Shown here in pieces: positions 17,072-29,146 of a stretch of 47,370 nt of DNA. The DNA comes from Candidatus Minthousia equi. Its GTDB lineage: Bacteria > Bacteroidota > Bacteroidia > Bacteroidales > Bacteroidaceae. Numbering within the stretch: the first letter of the stretch is position 1; each line of letters opens with the position of its first letter. The notes beneath the pieces were generated by a model. It made no database searches, had not been told where the DNA came from, and was given only the letters and a program-made list of their open reading frames with translations. The position numbers and the translations under genes were made by a program. The stretch spans positions 1 to 47,370 of the forward strand of contig JAGHTY010000066.1 in the NCBI GenBank assembly GCA_018065125.1. Direction: 5' to 3'.

Positions 17072-18322
17072 TTAATCATTCACCCCCGAACCAGCACGAT
17101 AGTGCACCACATTACATTTTTCCTTCACAAATGTTTTTGCTGCAACATCCTGTAAATGCTGTGCAGAAATTGCACGATATTTATCGGCTTCTAGATTAAT
17201 ATCCTCAGCTTGGTGAATATGTTCGAAATAAGCAAGGTTTGAGGCTAACGACAAGGCACTTATATTGCTAAAGATCTGTTCACTTTCAAACTTATTCTTT
17301 ACCTTCTCAAATTCTTGTTCATCCACGGGTTTCTGCCCTAATTCCTGAAGGACTTGCATCACAGCATCTTCCGCTTCCTGCAAAGAAACACCCTGAACAG
17401 GTTTGCCTACAATCTGGAATATTCCCAGATCATCATTATTGGTAATATAAGCATTGATAGATGAGAATAATGCTTTTTCACGTACCAATTGCTGTATCAA
17501 GCGACAACTTTTTCCATTTGCCAATACATCCGAAAGGGCATCAAAAGCATAGAAATCCTTTTCCAAACGAGCACACATTGGAAATGACATATACAAAGAA
17601 TCCATTGGGACAGGACGTTCTACTTCCATCTTTCGATACTCGTTTTGAACAGGTTCAACAGGAATGTCACACTGACGAATGAGACGTGAAGGAATAGGCC
17701 CAAACCACTTTTCGGCAAGTTTTACAGTTTCCTTGAAACTAATATTTCCTGTTACCGCTAAAATAGCATTATTGGGTGCATAGAAACTAAAGAAGAAGTC
17801 TTTTACCAAATCCATGTTGGCATCCTGAATATGCTGAGGAGTTTTACCAATGGTTGGCCATTGATAAGGATGATTTTTATAAACCAGAGAACGAACCAAA
17901 TGACCTGCGTCACCATATGGTTGGTTTAGACAGCGTTGCTTAAACTCTTCTATCACCACATTGCGCTGTACCTCTAAGCTCTTTGGCGTAAAGGCCAAAC
18001 TGAGCATGCGGTCGCTTTCCAACCAGAATCCAACCTCTACATTCTGCCGAGGAATAGACAGGAAATAGTTGGTAATATCATTATTTGTCCATGCATTGTT
18101 CTCGCCACCAGCCTCCTGCATGGGTGTATCGTAATCAGGTATATTCACCGATCCTCCAAACATCAGGTGCTCGAATAAATGAGCAAAACCTGTATGTTCG
18201 GGATGTTCGTTTCTTGCACCTACATTATAAACAATGTTCATGCAAACCATCTGCGTGGAACGGTCTTCACTATGTACCACCCGCAGACCATTGTTCAAAA
18301 CGTGTCGGTTTACCTTTATCAC
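17072..18322 (-). CDS. M16-family zinc metallopeptidase
   Basis: 416-residue protein of the pitrilysin/processing-peptidase family. The inverted zinc motif HLFEH (about residues 47-51) follows HTGFA, and the third zinc ligand is likely in VIEEFKQR (about 123-130). The second, non-catalytic M16 domain covers about 180-400. No signal peptide is seen, so it may act in the cytoplasm. Its start overlaps the stop of the cyclophilin gene (ATGA), so the two are co-translated. Substrates are unknown; members of the family degrade or process peptides. Confidence 0.9.
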   Translation of the reverse strand: MIKVNRHVLNNGLRVVHSEDRSTQMVCMNIVYNVGARNEHPEHTGFAHLFEHLMFGGSVNIPDYDTPMQEAGGENNAWTNNDITNYFLSIPRQNVEVGFWLESDRMLSLAFTPKSLEVQRNVVIEEFKQRCLNQPYGDAGHLVRSLVYKNHPYQWPTIGKTPQHIQDANMDLVKDFFFSFYAPNNAILAVTGNISFKETVKLAEKWFGPIPSRLIRQCDIPVEPVQNEYRKMEVERPVPMDSLYMSFPMCARLEKDFYAFDALSDVLANGKSCRLIQQLVREKALFSSINAYITNNDDLGIFQIVGKPVQGVSLQEAEDAVMQVLQELGQKPVDEQEFEKVKNKFESEQIFSNISALSLASNLAYFEHIHQAEDINLEADKYRAISAQHLQDVAAKTFVKEKCNVVHYRAGSGVND

Positions 18323-19179
18323 TTCAGTACGCTTACCTTATTGATTACCACATCCTCTACAGGACGAGCAGCACGATTGGTGCGAACCTTTGAAATAGCC
18401 TCAACCACATCCATGCCCTCAACCACTTCACCAAAAACCGTATAGGCATTATCCAAATGTGGCGTTCCACCCCACTGGATGTAATCCTGCATCATTTGGT
18501 CGGTAAGTTTCATGGCAGGATCTTTCTGCAGCATCTCCTTTGCCTCTTTTTCAAGAGACTCTTGCAATGCAAGCAACTTGTCTGTAGCTTTTTGTGTGCG
18601 ATAAGTATCTACCTCCTTCTGATGTTGCTGAACCAATTTGTCGAAATTAGCACGCAACTTGGCATCATTCAATTCCATCTCCTTTCGCTCTAAAGATGGT
18701 TTGTTCCATTTCTGACCTACAACCAAATAGAACTGTGCACCAGAAGATTCTCGATTTGGGTTTTCCTCATCGCCTTCGCGAGCAGCGGCCAATGCTCCAT
18801 ACTTGTGATAGTATTTAGGATAGACAATCTCGGCAGGAAGTGTATAAGGCACGTCACCTTGCCCTACAGGTTCATCCATAGGCACATTCTTGGCAGTGGG
18901 ATCACCTGCCTGAATCATGAACTTGTCTATCACACGATGGAAAATGATGCCATCATAAGTATGTTCCTTTACAAGTTTAATGAAATTATCACGATGCTTG
19001 GGTGTTTCATTGTAAAGCTTCACCTTGATGTTTCCCATCGAGGTTTCAATCAGCACCACATGCTCATCATCGGCTACAGTTACCACCGGCATGGGTTTGT
19101 CACTCTTCTCGGCTTTGCAGGCACCTATTGAAAGCGCCAGCACACACAACATCAGTAATCTTTTCATTATTCTTATCAT
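18319..19179 (-). CDS. Lipoprotein cyclophilin-type peptidyl-prolyl isomerase
   Basis: 286-residue protein with a lipoprotein signal (LSIGAC, Cys21). The cyclophilin core has FIKLVKEHTYDGIIFHRVI, FMIQAGDPT and SSGAQFYLVVG, and resumes near residue 240 with AYTVFGEVVEGMDVVEAIS. Between these halves lies an insertion of roughly 85 residues rich in Lys, Glu and Gln, predicted to be helical, which lengthens the protein well beyond the usual 165-residue domain. It catalyses cis-trans isomerisation of prolyl bonds and probably helps fold exported proteins in the periplasm. The start at 19179 gives an ATGA overlap with the GH2 gene, which favours it over the internal ATG at 19167. Confidence 0.92.
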   Translation of the reverse strand: MIRIMKRLLMLCVLALSIGACKAEKSDKPMPVVTVADDEHVVLIETSMGNIKVKLYNETPKHRDNFIKLVKEHTYDGIIFHRVIDKFMIQAGDPTAKNVPMDEPVGQGDVPYTLPAEIVYPKYYHKYGALAAAREGDEENPNRESSGAQFYLVVGQKWNKPSLERKEMELNDAKLRANFDKLVQQHQKEVDTYRTQKATDKLLALQESLEKEAKEMLQKDPAMKLTDQMMQDYIQWGGTPHLDNAYTVFGEVVEGMDVVEAISKVRTNRAARPVEDVVINKVSVLK

Positions 19180-21596
19180 TTTGTTTCAATTGTTATGGTT
19201 CCTTCTTTCAGAGATGCGCCTTTGCACTTCAGCACCATCTGGCCAGCACACTTGTTTGCCTGCAGCAAAACCTGTGCATATCCGTTAAAGGCTGGTACCT
19301 TATAAGAATGGCATTCCAATTCGGCAGAGTGTTCGTCGCCCTTGAAGGCTGGGTCACCATTACCCACGCCAAGGATTCGGCCATTGCCCTCCAATGAAAG
19401 CTCAATGTCATTGCATGCGGTAGGTACTACCCTTCCCTTGGCATCTTTCAGTACGATGTTCACTACCGAAACATCGCGGTTATCTGCCTTTATCACGGCT
19501 CTGTCTGCTACCAACTGCATCTGAGTTGCATCTCCAGTAGTAGCGATTATCTGCTCTTGTACTTTCTTTCCCTTGCGGTAACCTACTGCCTTAACTGTTC
19601 CTGGCTGATAGGTAGCTGTCCAGCTTAGGTGACCATTTACTGGCATTGCTTTCTTACCAAGTTTCTTTCCGTTTACCGTCAGTTCTACCTCATCGCAATT
19701 GCTGTATGCCCAGATTTCAACCTGTTCACCCTCATGTCCTTTCAGATTCCAATGAGGGAAGATGTGCAATACGGGTTCATTTGTCCACCAAGCCTTCAGA
19801 TAGTAAGCCTCATCCTTTTCAAAACCGCAATAATCCAGAATACCAAACTCTGAACCAACAGCAGGATAGCTCAACGGATTTGGTTCGCCACGGTAGTCGA
19901 AGCCTGTCCAATAGAAGATACCTGATGTCCAAGGACGCTCGGCATAGAATTTCCAACCACGCTCAATAATATTGGTATAGGTGGTATCTGTGCGATTCAT
20001 GGATGCCATGCGACCATTCTTTCGGTCATCGTAGTAAATGCCTCGGGTACCGCAGGCAGTGGTTTCCTCACTACCATATGCCATACGCTGAGGATAACGC
20101 TTGTGTTCGCCATCTACATCATTCTGAATGATATAGTTATAACCTGCTACGTCTAATGGCTTGGTGATTTCACGTCCTCCGGCAGAGGCAGCTGTAACCA
20201 AACGGGTAGGATCCAGCAGATGTGCAAAGTCGCGCATAGTAGCACCTAATCTTGGTCCATAGAAATTACCTTCTATACCCCACTCTTCATTACCAACGCT
20301 CCAGAGGATTACGCTTGGGTGATTTCGGTCACGCTCAATCATGTTCTTCAGCAGTCGCTGATGAATGTCGTTCACACCCATCAATCTGTTTTCATCAATT
20401 ACAAGCATACCTAATCTGTCGCAAACATCCAGCATGGCAGGAGTCATTGGGTTATGTGAAGAGCGATAGGCATTGCAGCCAAAACTCTTCAAGCGTCTAA
20501 TTCGGTACTCCAGCAAGGCATCAGGAATAGCAGCACCTACACCTGCCTGATCCTGGTGCATATTCACACCCTTAAGCTTGATGTTCTTTCCGTTCAGGAA
20601 GAAACCATTCTCTACAGTAAACTTCACCTCGCGGATACCTGTTGTGGTTTGATAACTATCAACCACCTTGCCATCTACGAGCACCTGAGTCTTTACCGTA
20701 TATAAATAAGGTGTATCTAAATCCCATAAGTTAGGACCGGCAATTGTCATAAGTTGTGACACCTTTCTGTCTTCTCTTGACCTTAATACCACAGGTTGTA
20801 TTTCTGCCCTGGCAATTTCATTTCCCTCTCCATCTAGCAAAATTTGCTGCACTTGGCAGTTTACTGGTTGCTGGGTAGAGTTTTGTACAGTTGTTTCAAC
20901 ATGCAGCGTAGCATTGGTATAGTTGTCTTTCAACTCAGAATACACAAAAGTACCAAAAGGAGCAACATGCACAGGTGCCATCTTCAGCAACCACGCATCG
21001 CGATAGATACCTGCACCCTCGTAGAACCATCCCTCTTCCAGGGTTGCATCGGCACGAACTGCCACGATATTGTCTTCGCCATATTTCAAATAATCGGTAA
21101 CATCATATACCTGAGTTGCGTATCCACTTGGTTCAACACCCATATAGAAACCATTCACCCAAACGGTAGCATTACGGAAAATACCATCAAACTGCAGCAT
21201 GATATGCTTACCTTCATCCTCTTTCTCTACGCGGAATACCTTTCGATACCAACCCACACTATTTTTTGGATACTTGTAACCTACAGTACGGTAACCGTGA
21301 CTATGACTTGCCTCTGGAGCATAAGGCACCTGCAATGCCCAATCGTGTGGCAAGCGAACCTCTGTCCACTTACTATCATCAAACTTGGCACTATAAGGAC
21401 CTTCGTTATGAATAGAATTTGCCTTGGTAAGATAATTGAAATACTCTGTTCCGCTTCCAAAATCCTCAACAGGATTGGCAGCGTTACCTAAACTGAATTT
21501 CCAGCCTTCATCGAAAAGTTGCTTTTCGCGCACATTTTGTGCATTCACTGTAGCGCCTACAAACACAGCGCACATCAAAATAAATAGTTTCTTCAT
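19176..21596 (-). CDS. Secreted GH2 beta-galactosidase-type glycoside hydrolase
   Basis: 806-residue enzyme with a signal peptide (cleavage after VNAQ, about residue 20). Domain order is the GH2 sugar-binding sandwich (about 25-210, with PHDWA and WYRKVF), an immunoglobulin-like domain (about 215-320), the TIM barrel (about 325-620) and C-terminal beta domains. The acid/base is Glu437 in SVGNEEW, and the nucleophile is most likely Glu510 in YGSEETTACGTRG. It removes beta-linked sugars, probably galactose, from plant glycans. It shares ATGA overlaps with the cyclophilin and M16 genes, an unusual pairing of a glycosidase with folding and proteolysis genes. A TAACTTTG -7 box is at 21619-21626 (minus). 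Confidence 0.92.
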   Translation of the reverse strand: MKKLFILMCAVFVGATVNAQNVREKQLFDEGWKFSLGNAANPVEDFGSGTEYFNYLTKANSIHNEGPYSAKFDDSKWTEVRLPHDWALQVPYAPEASHSHGYRTVGYKYPKNSVGWYRKVFRVEKEDEGKHIMLQFDGIFRNATVWVNGFYMGVEPSGYATQVYDVTDYLKYGEDNIVAVRADATLEEGWFYEGAGIYRDAWLLKMAPVHVAPFGTFVYSELKDNYTNATLHVETTVQNSTQQPVNCQVQQILLDGEGNEIARAEIQPVVLRSREDRKVSQLMTIAGPNLWDLDTPYLYTVKTQVLVDGKVVDSYQTTTGIREVKFTVENGFFLNGKNIKLKGVNMHQDQAGVGAAIPDALLEYRIRRLKSFGCNAYRSSHNPMTPAMLDVCDRLGMLVIDENRLMGVNDIHQRLLKNMIERDRNHPSVILWSVGNEEWGIEGNFYGPRLGATMRDFAHLLDPTRLVTAASAGGREITKPLDVAGYNYIIQNDVDGEHKRYPQRMAYGSEETTACGTRGIYYDDRKNGRMASMNRTDTTYTNIIERGWKFYAERPWTSGIFYWTGFDYRGEPNPLSYPAVGSEFGILDYCGFEKDEAYYLKAWWTNEPVLHIFPHWNLKGHEGEQVEIWAYSNCDEVELTVNGKKLGKKAMPVNGHLSWTATYQPGTVKAVGYRKGKKVQEQIIATTGDATQMQLVADRAVIKADNRDVSVVNIVLKDAKGRVVPTACNDIELSLEGNGRILGVGNGDPAFKGDEHSAELECHSYKVPAFNGYAQVLLQANKCAGQMVLKCKGASLKEGTITIETK

Positions 21597-21618
21597 GATA
21601 TTGATATAAAATGCGTGT

Positions 21619-21676
21619 CAAAGTTACAACTTTTCCACATAACTGGCAATAATTTCAGGTTTTTAAAGTAGTTTTG
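21619..21676. promoter_or_regulatory. Divergent promoter region, GH2 and EamA genes
   Basis: A minus-strand TAACTTTG (21619-21626) faces the GH2 gene and a plus-strand TAGTTTTG (21669-21676) faces the EamA gene. Neither has a clear TTTG at -33. The EamA -7 box ends 7 nt before its ATG, so that transcript would have almost no leader. Confidence 0.55.
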
Positions 21677-21683
21677 CACCCCA

Positions 21684-22580
21684 ATGAGCAACAATAAGAC
21701 AATAGGACATCTTTGCATGGCAGCAGCATGTGCCTGCTGGGGACTTATGGCTCCTTTAGGAAAGGATGCCATGGTGAATGGCATTCCGGGGTTGGAAATG
21801 GTTACTTTTCGCGTTACAGGAGGTGCACTTTGCTTTTGGCTAGCATCTATTGTAATGGGTATCAACGAGAAAGTTCCGCCACGCGACTTACTTAGATTTT
21901 TCCTTGCAGGATTATTTGGCATTGTCTTTAACCAATGTGGTTACACCATTGGATTGAGCATTACCTCACCTGTAAATGCAAGTATCGTTACCACAACTCT
22001 GCCAATCATCACCATGATACTGGCAGCATTGGTATTGAGAGAACCTATCACCACAAAGAAAGTTAGTGGCATATTGATTGGTGCAGCAGGAGCCTGCACC
22101 TTGATTATCAGCAGCACAGGAATCGGTTCCTCTGATGGAGTACTTGCTGGAGACTTGTTGTGTTTGGCAGCACAATGTTCATTTGCCGTTTACTTGGCAT
22201 CATTCAAGTACCTCATTGCACGCTATTCTGTCATCACCAGCATGAAGTGGATGATTACCTTTGCCAGCATGGTTATCTTGCCATTCTCTTTTAACAGAAT
22301 GACGGCATTGCCATGGGAAAGCATCCCTGCTACCACTTATTTTGAAACAGCCTTTGTTGTAATAGGTGGCACATTCTTGGCATACATTTGTTCTATTCAT
22401 GCACAGAAAATCCTGCGTCCTACGGTCATTGCATCATACAACTATGTTCAACCTGCCGTAGCATGTGGCGTAAGTGTAGCAGCAGGCATCGGTGGTTTCA
22501 ACTGGATGCAAGGACTTGCCATCGTTCTTGTCTTCTGGGGTGTTTATCTGGTAAATAAAAGTAAAGCACGGCAATCATGA
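21684..22580 (+). CDS. EamA/DMT-family transporter
   Basis: 298-residue inner-membrane protein with about ten hydrophobic helices in two EamA repeats (about residues 8-145 and 155-292), the first with MAAACACWGLMAPLGKDAM. The drug/metabolite transporter superfamily exports amino acids, nucleosides or other small metabolites; the substrate cannot be deduced. It is a single gene reading away from the GH2 gene and ends before a strong terminator shared with the xylanase gene. Confidence 0.9.
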   Translation: MSNNKTIGHLCMAAACACWGLMAPLGKDAMVNGIPGLEMVTFRVTGGALCFWLASIVMGINEKVPPRDLLRFFLAGLFGIVFNQCGYTIGLSITSPVNASIVTTTLPIITMILAALVLREPITTKKVSGILIGAAGACTLIISSTGIGSSDGVLAGDLLCLAAQCSFAVYLASFKYLIARYSVITSMKWMITFASMVILPFSFNRMTALPWESIPATTYFETAFVVIGGTFLAYICSIHAQKILRPTVIASYNYVQPAVACGVSVAAGIGGFNWMQGLAIVLVFWGVYLVNKSKARQS

Positions 22581-22605
22581 AATGATTATTTATCACTCAT
22601 ATAAA

Positions 22606-22636
22606 AAGGAGTCGACCTATTGAAGATCGACTCCTT
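22606..22636. terminator. Bidirectional terminator between EamA and xylanase genes
   Basis: AAGGAGTCGA (22606-22615) and TCGACTCCTT (22627-22636) form a perfect 10-bp stem with an 11-nt loop, flanked by A and AT runs. It lies between two convergent genes. Confidence 0.85.
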
Positions 22637-22658
22637 AAATATATATTAGTATTATTGT

Positions 22659-24947
<2,289 letters not shown>

Positions 24948-25086
24948 TTATTTCTATATCTAAGTATACTAAGGTATAATCTACCAAATCACCATTTTTC
25001 CCGACATACGATTGTTGTTTTTTCGTGAATACAAAGATACTGCGTTATAATGACATTTGCAAGTTTTCACTTTGCTTACTGAAACA

Positions 25087-25118
25087 TTTGTCCATTTCAG
25101 GGAATTTCTTTACTTTTG
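25087..25118 (+). promoter_or_regulatory. Promoter of dnaG
   Basis: TTTG (25087-25090), a 20-nt spacer and TACTTTTG (25111-25118) match the Bacteroidetes consensus. The ATG at 25126 is only 7 nt past the -7 box, so the mRNA would be nearly leaderless. This also rules out the in-frame ATG at 25057 as the start used from this promoter. Confidence 0.8.
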
Positions 25119-25125
25119 CACCAAT

Positions 25126-27201
25126 ATGATTGACCGCGGAACGATAGAAAAAATCAAGGATGCTGCCCAGATTGTGGATGTTGTGCAAGACTTTGTCAGT
25201 TTGCGCCGAACTGGTGCGAACTACAAGGGACTTTGCCCCTTTCATCAAGACAACACCCCTAGTATGATTGTATCTCCCGCAAAAGGTCTGTTTAAATGTT
25301 TTGCTTGCGGAAAAGGTGGTGACTCCGTACGTTTTGTGATGGAACATGAGCAAATGACCTATCCCGATGCTCTACGCTATCTTGCAAACAAATACCACAT
25401 TCCCGTAGAAGAGCGAGAACTTACAAGCGAAGAAAAACTGTTGCAAAGTGAACGTGAAAGCATGTTTGTGGTAAACGACTTTGCAAGCAAGTATTTCCAG
25501 AATATTCTACAAAATGATGTTGACGGACGTGCCATAGGTATGGCCTATTTTCGTTCACGAGGATTCCGCGATGATACTATCAAGAAATTCTTGCTAGGAT
25601 ATAGTCCTGCAGATAAATACGCTTTGGCAAAAGAAGCCAAGAAACAAGGTTACGAGGACAAATATCTTTTGGCAACCGGCCTTTGCTATGAAACAGACAA
25701 ACATACCGTACACGACCGTTTTTGGGGACGTGCCATGTTTCCTGTTCGTACCGTAAGTGGACGTGTTGTTGCTTTTGGAGGACGTGTGCTGGATGCAGCA
25801 ACAAAAGGTGTAGAGCGAAAATATGTAAATAGTCCAGAAAGTTCCATCTATAGTAAGCGACGTGAAGTTTATGGTTTGTACGAAGCTAAAAGCGCTATTG
25901 TAAAACAAAACCGCGTTTTTGTTGTTGAAGGATATACTGATGTCATTTCCATGCACCAAGCTGGTGTTGAAAACATTGTTGCCAGTTCAGGAACAGCCTT
26001 TACACCCGAGCAGATTAAACTATTGAAACGCTTTACAAGTAACGTTACCTTGCTGTTTGACGGTGATGCCGCTGGCATTGGTGCAGCAGAAAAGGCAACC
26101 AAACCTTTGTTGCGCGAAGGCATGAACATCAAGGTGCTACTTCTACCAAATGGTGCCGACCCAGATGATTTTGCACGCAAGCATAGCCTGCAAGAGATTC
26201 TGGAATACATCACACAGAACGAAGTAGATTTTATCACCTTTAAAATACGTCAGCACCTAAAAAATCATGGTGATGACCCTATCAGCAAAGCTAACTTTAT
26301 CAAAGAGGTTGTAGAAGCTATCTCCGAAGTTCCCGATGAAATTACCCGTTCTGTTTATATCAGACAGACATCCGACTTGCTTCGCGAGCGCGAAAGTATC
26401 CTTTTGAATAGTGTGATAAAGAAACGCCGTGAAATAGTAGAGGCAGAAAAGAAAAGAAAAGAACAAGGAGCGGAGAATACAGCACCTGCGCCTCTGCCAA
26501 ACAACGAAGCAAATACGCCACAAGAAGGGATTCCACTTCCTACAGACGAAATTGGTATCGGTATGGAAACGCCACCAGACTTTCCTCCTTATACCTCTAT
26601 TCCTGGCAATGAATCCCCTAAAAGCACCACTTCCCCAAAGACTCGTGTATTTGAACTGGAGACACTAATCATGCGCGAGTTGATAAGACATGGAGAGCAA
26701 ACTGCAACTGAAATGCAAGAGGATGAAAATGGTCCCACCATTTCTATCAGCGTTATTGATTACATTAGTATCAGCATGAAGCAGGATGAACTTAAATTCA
26801 ACACCGAACTTTACAATGAGGTTTTGTCTGAAGCCGTAAAGCAACAGCATGCAGTGGATGGATTCAAAAGCGAAGAATTCTTTTTACGCCACCATGATTT
26901 CCGCTTCAGTCAATTGGCAGCAGAGGTATTAACCGACCGCTATCAACTGAGCAAAATGTACAGCAAAGATGGTGGCAAAAAGCAGAAGGCAAATGATAAT
27001 GAAATAGGGAACCGACTTGAGCACCTGATGAACGACTTGAAACTTCAGGTACTGGAAGAAGAAATAAAAGCGCTAGACATGCAACTGCCAGCGCTACGTA
27101 ACGACTTTGAGAAAGCCATTGAAGTGATGAAAAAACGCCAGCAACTAAAAGAAATTCAGCGAATGCTGGCTAAGCAATTAGGAGACCGAGTAAGAAGTTA
27201 A
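25126..27201 (+). CDS. dnaG: DNA primase (DnaG)
   Basis: 691 residues from the ATG at 25126 ([20 protein letters not shown] is the normal DnaG N terminus). It makes RNA primers for DNA replication. The CHC2 zinc finger (about residues 38-62) has [10 protein letters not shown] and CFACGKGGD; the TOPRIM core (about 260-340) has VVEGYTDV and LLFDGDAAG; the C-terminal helicase-binding part is after about 440. A low-complexity linker rich in Pro, Asn and Glu (about 445-515) precedes the C-terminal domain. It converges on folE with the two stop codons overlapping in TTAA. Confidence 0.94.
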   Translation: MIDRGTIEKIKDAAQIVDVVQDFVSLRRTGANYKGLCPFHQDNTPSMIVSPAKGLFKCFACGKGGDSVRFVMEHEQMTYPDALRYLANKYHIPVEERELTSEEKLLQSERESMFVVNDFASKYFQNILQNDVDGRAIGMAYFRSRGFRDDTIKKFLLGYSPADKYALAKEAKKQGYEDKYLLATGLCYETDKHTVHDRFWGRAMFPVRTVSGRVVAFGGRVLDAATKGVERKYVNSPESSIYSKRREVYGLYEAKSAIVKQNRVFVVEGYTDVISMHQAGVENIVASSGTAFTPEQIKLLKRFTSNVTLLFDGDAAGIGAAEKATKPLLREGMNIKVLLLPNGADPDDFARKHSLQEILEYITQNEVDFITFKIRQHLKNHGDDPISKANFIKEVVEAISEVPDEITRSVYIRQTSDLLRERESILLNSVIKKRREIVEAEKKRKEQGAENTAPAPLPNNEANTPQEGIPLPTDEIGIGMETPPDFPPYTSIPGNESPKSTTSPKTRVFELETLIMRELIRHGEQTATEMQEDENGPTISISVIDYISISMKQDELKFNTELYNEVLSEAVKQQHAVDGFKSEEFFLRHHDFRFSQLAAEVLTDRYQLSKMYSKDGGKKQKANDNEIGNRLEHLMNDLKLQVLEEEIKALDMQLPALRNDFEKAIEVMKKRQQLKEIQRMLAKQLGDRVRS

Positions 27202-27782
27202 TCCTTGTGATGGATCAGATTCATAAATTCCTGACGAGTCTTTGCCTGGTTAAATGCACCTGTAAAATCCGAAGTAGTTGTTACCGAATTCTGCTTTTCT
27301 ACCCCACGCATCTGCATACACATGTGGCGGGCTTCTACTACCACCATCACGCCTAAAGGATTTAGGGTTTCCTGAATACATTCCTTGATTTGCAATGTCA
27401 TTCGCTCCTGAACCTGCAGGCGATGTGAGAATACATCTACAACACGGGCAATCTTACTCAATCCCGTAATATAACCATTGGGGATATAAGCTACATGTAC
27501 CTTTCCGTAGAATGGCAACATGTGATGTTCGCAAAGGGAAAAGAAATCAATATCCTTCACAATTACCATCTGACTATAATCCTCCTTGAACTTAGCAGAA
27601 TTCAATATTTCCTTAGGATCCATTGAATAGCCACAAGTTAGACGCTTCATAGCCTTTGCTACACGATATGGAGTTTTTACCAAACCTTCACGACTGGCAT
27701 CTTCGCCCAACAATCCTAAAATAGCATGGTAATGCTCCTGTAACTCTTCTAGGTTCTCGGTATTTTCCTCTACGTTCATCAT
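27198..27782 (-). CDS. folE: GTP cyclohydrolase I (FolE)
   Basis: 194-residue enzyme that converts GTP to 7,8-dihydroneopterin triphosphate, the first step of folate synthesis. Zinc ligands are visible in [10 protein letters not shown] (Cys and His) and in the later [10 protein letters not shown] (Cys), and the QVQERMT and [11 protein letters not shown] motifs are typical. Length is normal. Its start overlaps the SPOR-gene stop (ATGA). The SPOR gene upstream is a long-standing neighbour in Bacteroidales, without an obvious functional link. Confidence 0.95.
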   Translation of the reverse strand: MMNVEENTENLEELQEHYHAILGLLGEDASREGLVKTPYRVAKAMKRLTCGYSMDPKEILNSAKFKEDYSQMVIVKDIDFFSLCEHHMLPFYGKVHVAYIPNGYITGLSKIARVVDVFSHRLQVQERMTLQIKECIQETLNPLGVMVVVEARHMCMQMRGVEKQNSVTTTSDFTGAFNQAKTRQEFMNLIHHKD

Positions 27783-28285
27783 TTTGCAATCAACACTACA
27801 TCTTCTGTTACTACAGCCGAACGATAACCAGCTGATTTTACCCTACTCAACAACGAATTAGCCTCTGCCTTGTCGGTAAAGTTACCCACACGACAAACCC
27901 AACGAGGAGATTCGAAATGTACATATACTGGATAAGCAGGGAATAAACGTTTCATCTGTTCACCTGCCTGTTGAGCCTTCTGCTTTTCTGCACGATTGTT
28001 TCCACCAGAATAAACCAACACACGGTAACCACGAACACGCACCTTATTGGTTGCATCACGGAATTTACGTGCCTCGGCCAAACGGTCGGCATCAGTCTTT
28101 TCTTTCTCTTCCTTCTCTTCCTCGAACATTTCTGTCTTAATTGCCTTCAAGGCACCATCAGGAATGCGCAACATTACATGGCCTTGCCCTGCACGTTCAG
28201 TACGAAGATCATCTTCCAAGGTCTGACTAAAAGCAGATACAGAAGAAATCATCAGTAAAAGTACAAAAAAGATACGCTTTCTCAT
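27779..28285 (-). CDS. Secreted SPOR-domain protein
   Basis: 168-residue protein with a signal peptide (residues 1-20, cleavage near VSAFSQ). A charged Lys/Glu segment (about 52-75) precedes a C-terminal SPOR domain (about 82-160, with [20 protein letters not shown] and [14 protein letters not shown]). SPOR domains bind septal peptidoglycan stripped of stem peptides, so the protein may act at the division site; that is inferred from the domain. It sits in the conserved DUF1599 - DoxX/MauE - tpiA - SPOR - folE gene order. Confidence 0.85.
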   Translation of the reverse strand: MRKRIFFVLLLMISSVSAFSQTLEDDLRTERAGQGHVMLRIPDGALKAIKTEMFEEEKEEKEKTDADRLAEARKFRDATNKVRVRGYRVLVYSGGNNRAEKQKAQQAGEQMKRLFPAYPVYVHFESPRWVCRVGNFTDKAEANSLLSRVKSAGYRSAVVTEDVVLIAK

Positions 28286-28300
28286 ATTTTTTAGGTTTTG

Positions 28301-28383
28301 GGGGTTATAGGTTATATGGCTTTATGGCTATTAGTCTTACAAAACAACCTGATAACCATATAACCCCATAACCCTACAACCTT
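28301..28383. repeat. Octamer repeat, family D, arranged as an inverted repeat
   Basis: The right part has four 8-bp units, ATAACCAT, ATAACCCC, ATAACCCT, ACAACCTT (28352-28383). The left part has the reversed type, GGGGTTAT, AGGTTATA, TGGCTTTA, TGGCTATT. GGTTATATGG (28310-28319) and CCATATAACC (28356-28365) pair perfectly. It lies between the tpiA stop and the SPOR gene start, so it could form a hairpin in the operon mRNA. Confidence 0.78.
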
Positions 28384-28387
28384 ATAA

Positions 28388-29146
28388 TTACTTAAATGCG
28401 TCGATAATACCCTTAAAGTCTGCAGCCTTCAAAGAAGCACCACCAATCAAGCCACCATCGATATCTGCCTTAGCGAACAACTCAGGAGCATTGCTTGCCT
28501 TGCAAGAACCACCGTACAGAATAGTAGTATCGTCAGCAATTTCAGCACCATAAACCTCTGCAACGCAAGAACGGATGTATGCATGGATTTCCTCAGCCTG
28601 ATCTGCAGTTGCAGTCTTACCTGTACCGATAGCCCAGATTGGTTCGTAAGCAATAACAATATTCTTCCACTGCTCTGCAGTCAAGTGGAATACACTACCT
28701 GCTAATTCTGCCTTACAAACAGCTTCCTGCTCGTTTGCTTCGCGCTGTGCCAAGCTCTCACCAATACAGAAGATAACCTTCAAACCGTTTGCCAAAGCCA
28801 AATCTACCTTCTCCTTCAGGATTTCTGGAGTTTCGTTGTAGTACTCACGACGCTCAGAATGACCCAAGATTACATACTCTGCACCTGTAGACTTAACCAT
28901 CTCAGCAGAAACCTCACCTGTGTAAGCACCAGAAGCCTTATCTGCACAGTTCTCTGCAGAAACTGCGATTACGCTATCCTTCAACAACTCAGCAACAGTA
29001 GCCAAGTGGATGAATGGAGTACCAATGATAACACCACAGTTAGGAGCATCAGCTGCCAAAACTTCCTTCAGTTCTGTAGCCAAAGCTACACCTTCCTGCA
29101 AATTCTTGTTCATTTTCCAGTTACCTGCAACAATTTTCTTTCTCAT
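28388..29146 (-). CDS. tpiA: Triose-phosphate isomerase (TpiA)
   Basis: 252 residues from the internal ATG at 29146, the normal length for TpiA. It interconverts dihydroxyacetone phosphate and glyceraldehyde 3-phosphate in glycolysis. The N terminus [13 protein letters not shown] carries the substrate Lys, the catalytic His is in ILGHSERR, the catalytic Glu in [11 protein letters not shown], and the phosphate loop is near [10 protein letters not shown] and [10 protein letters not shown]. An A-rich stretch before the ATG fits a Bacteroidetes translation start, so TpiA is probably made as a separate protein even though the upstream frame is open into it. Confidence 0.92.
   Translation of the reverse strand: MRKKIVAGNWKMNKNLQEGVALATELKEVLAADAPNCGVIIGTPFIHLATVAELLKDSVIAVSAENCADKASGAYTGEVSAEMVKSTGAEYVILGHSERREYYNETPEILKEKVDLALANGLKVIFCIGESLAQREANEQEAVCKAELAGSVFHLTAEQWKNIVIAYEPIWAIGTGKTATADQAEEIHAYIRSCVAEVYGAEIADDTTILYGGSCKASNAPELFAKADIDGGLIGGASLKAADFKGIIDAFK

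Noticed and set aside
25057-25125. Upstream ATG extension of dnaG
   Set aside because: The extension begins before the predicted -33/-7 promoter and adds residues not found at DnaG N termini.
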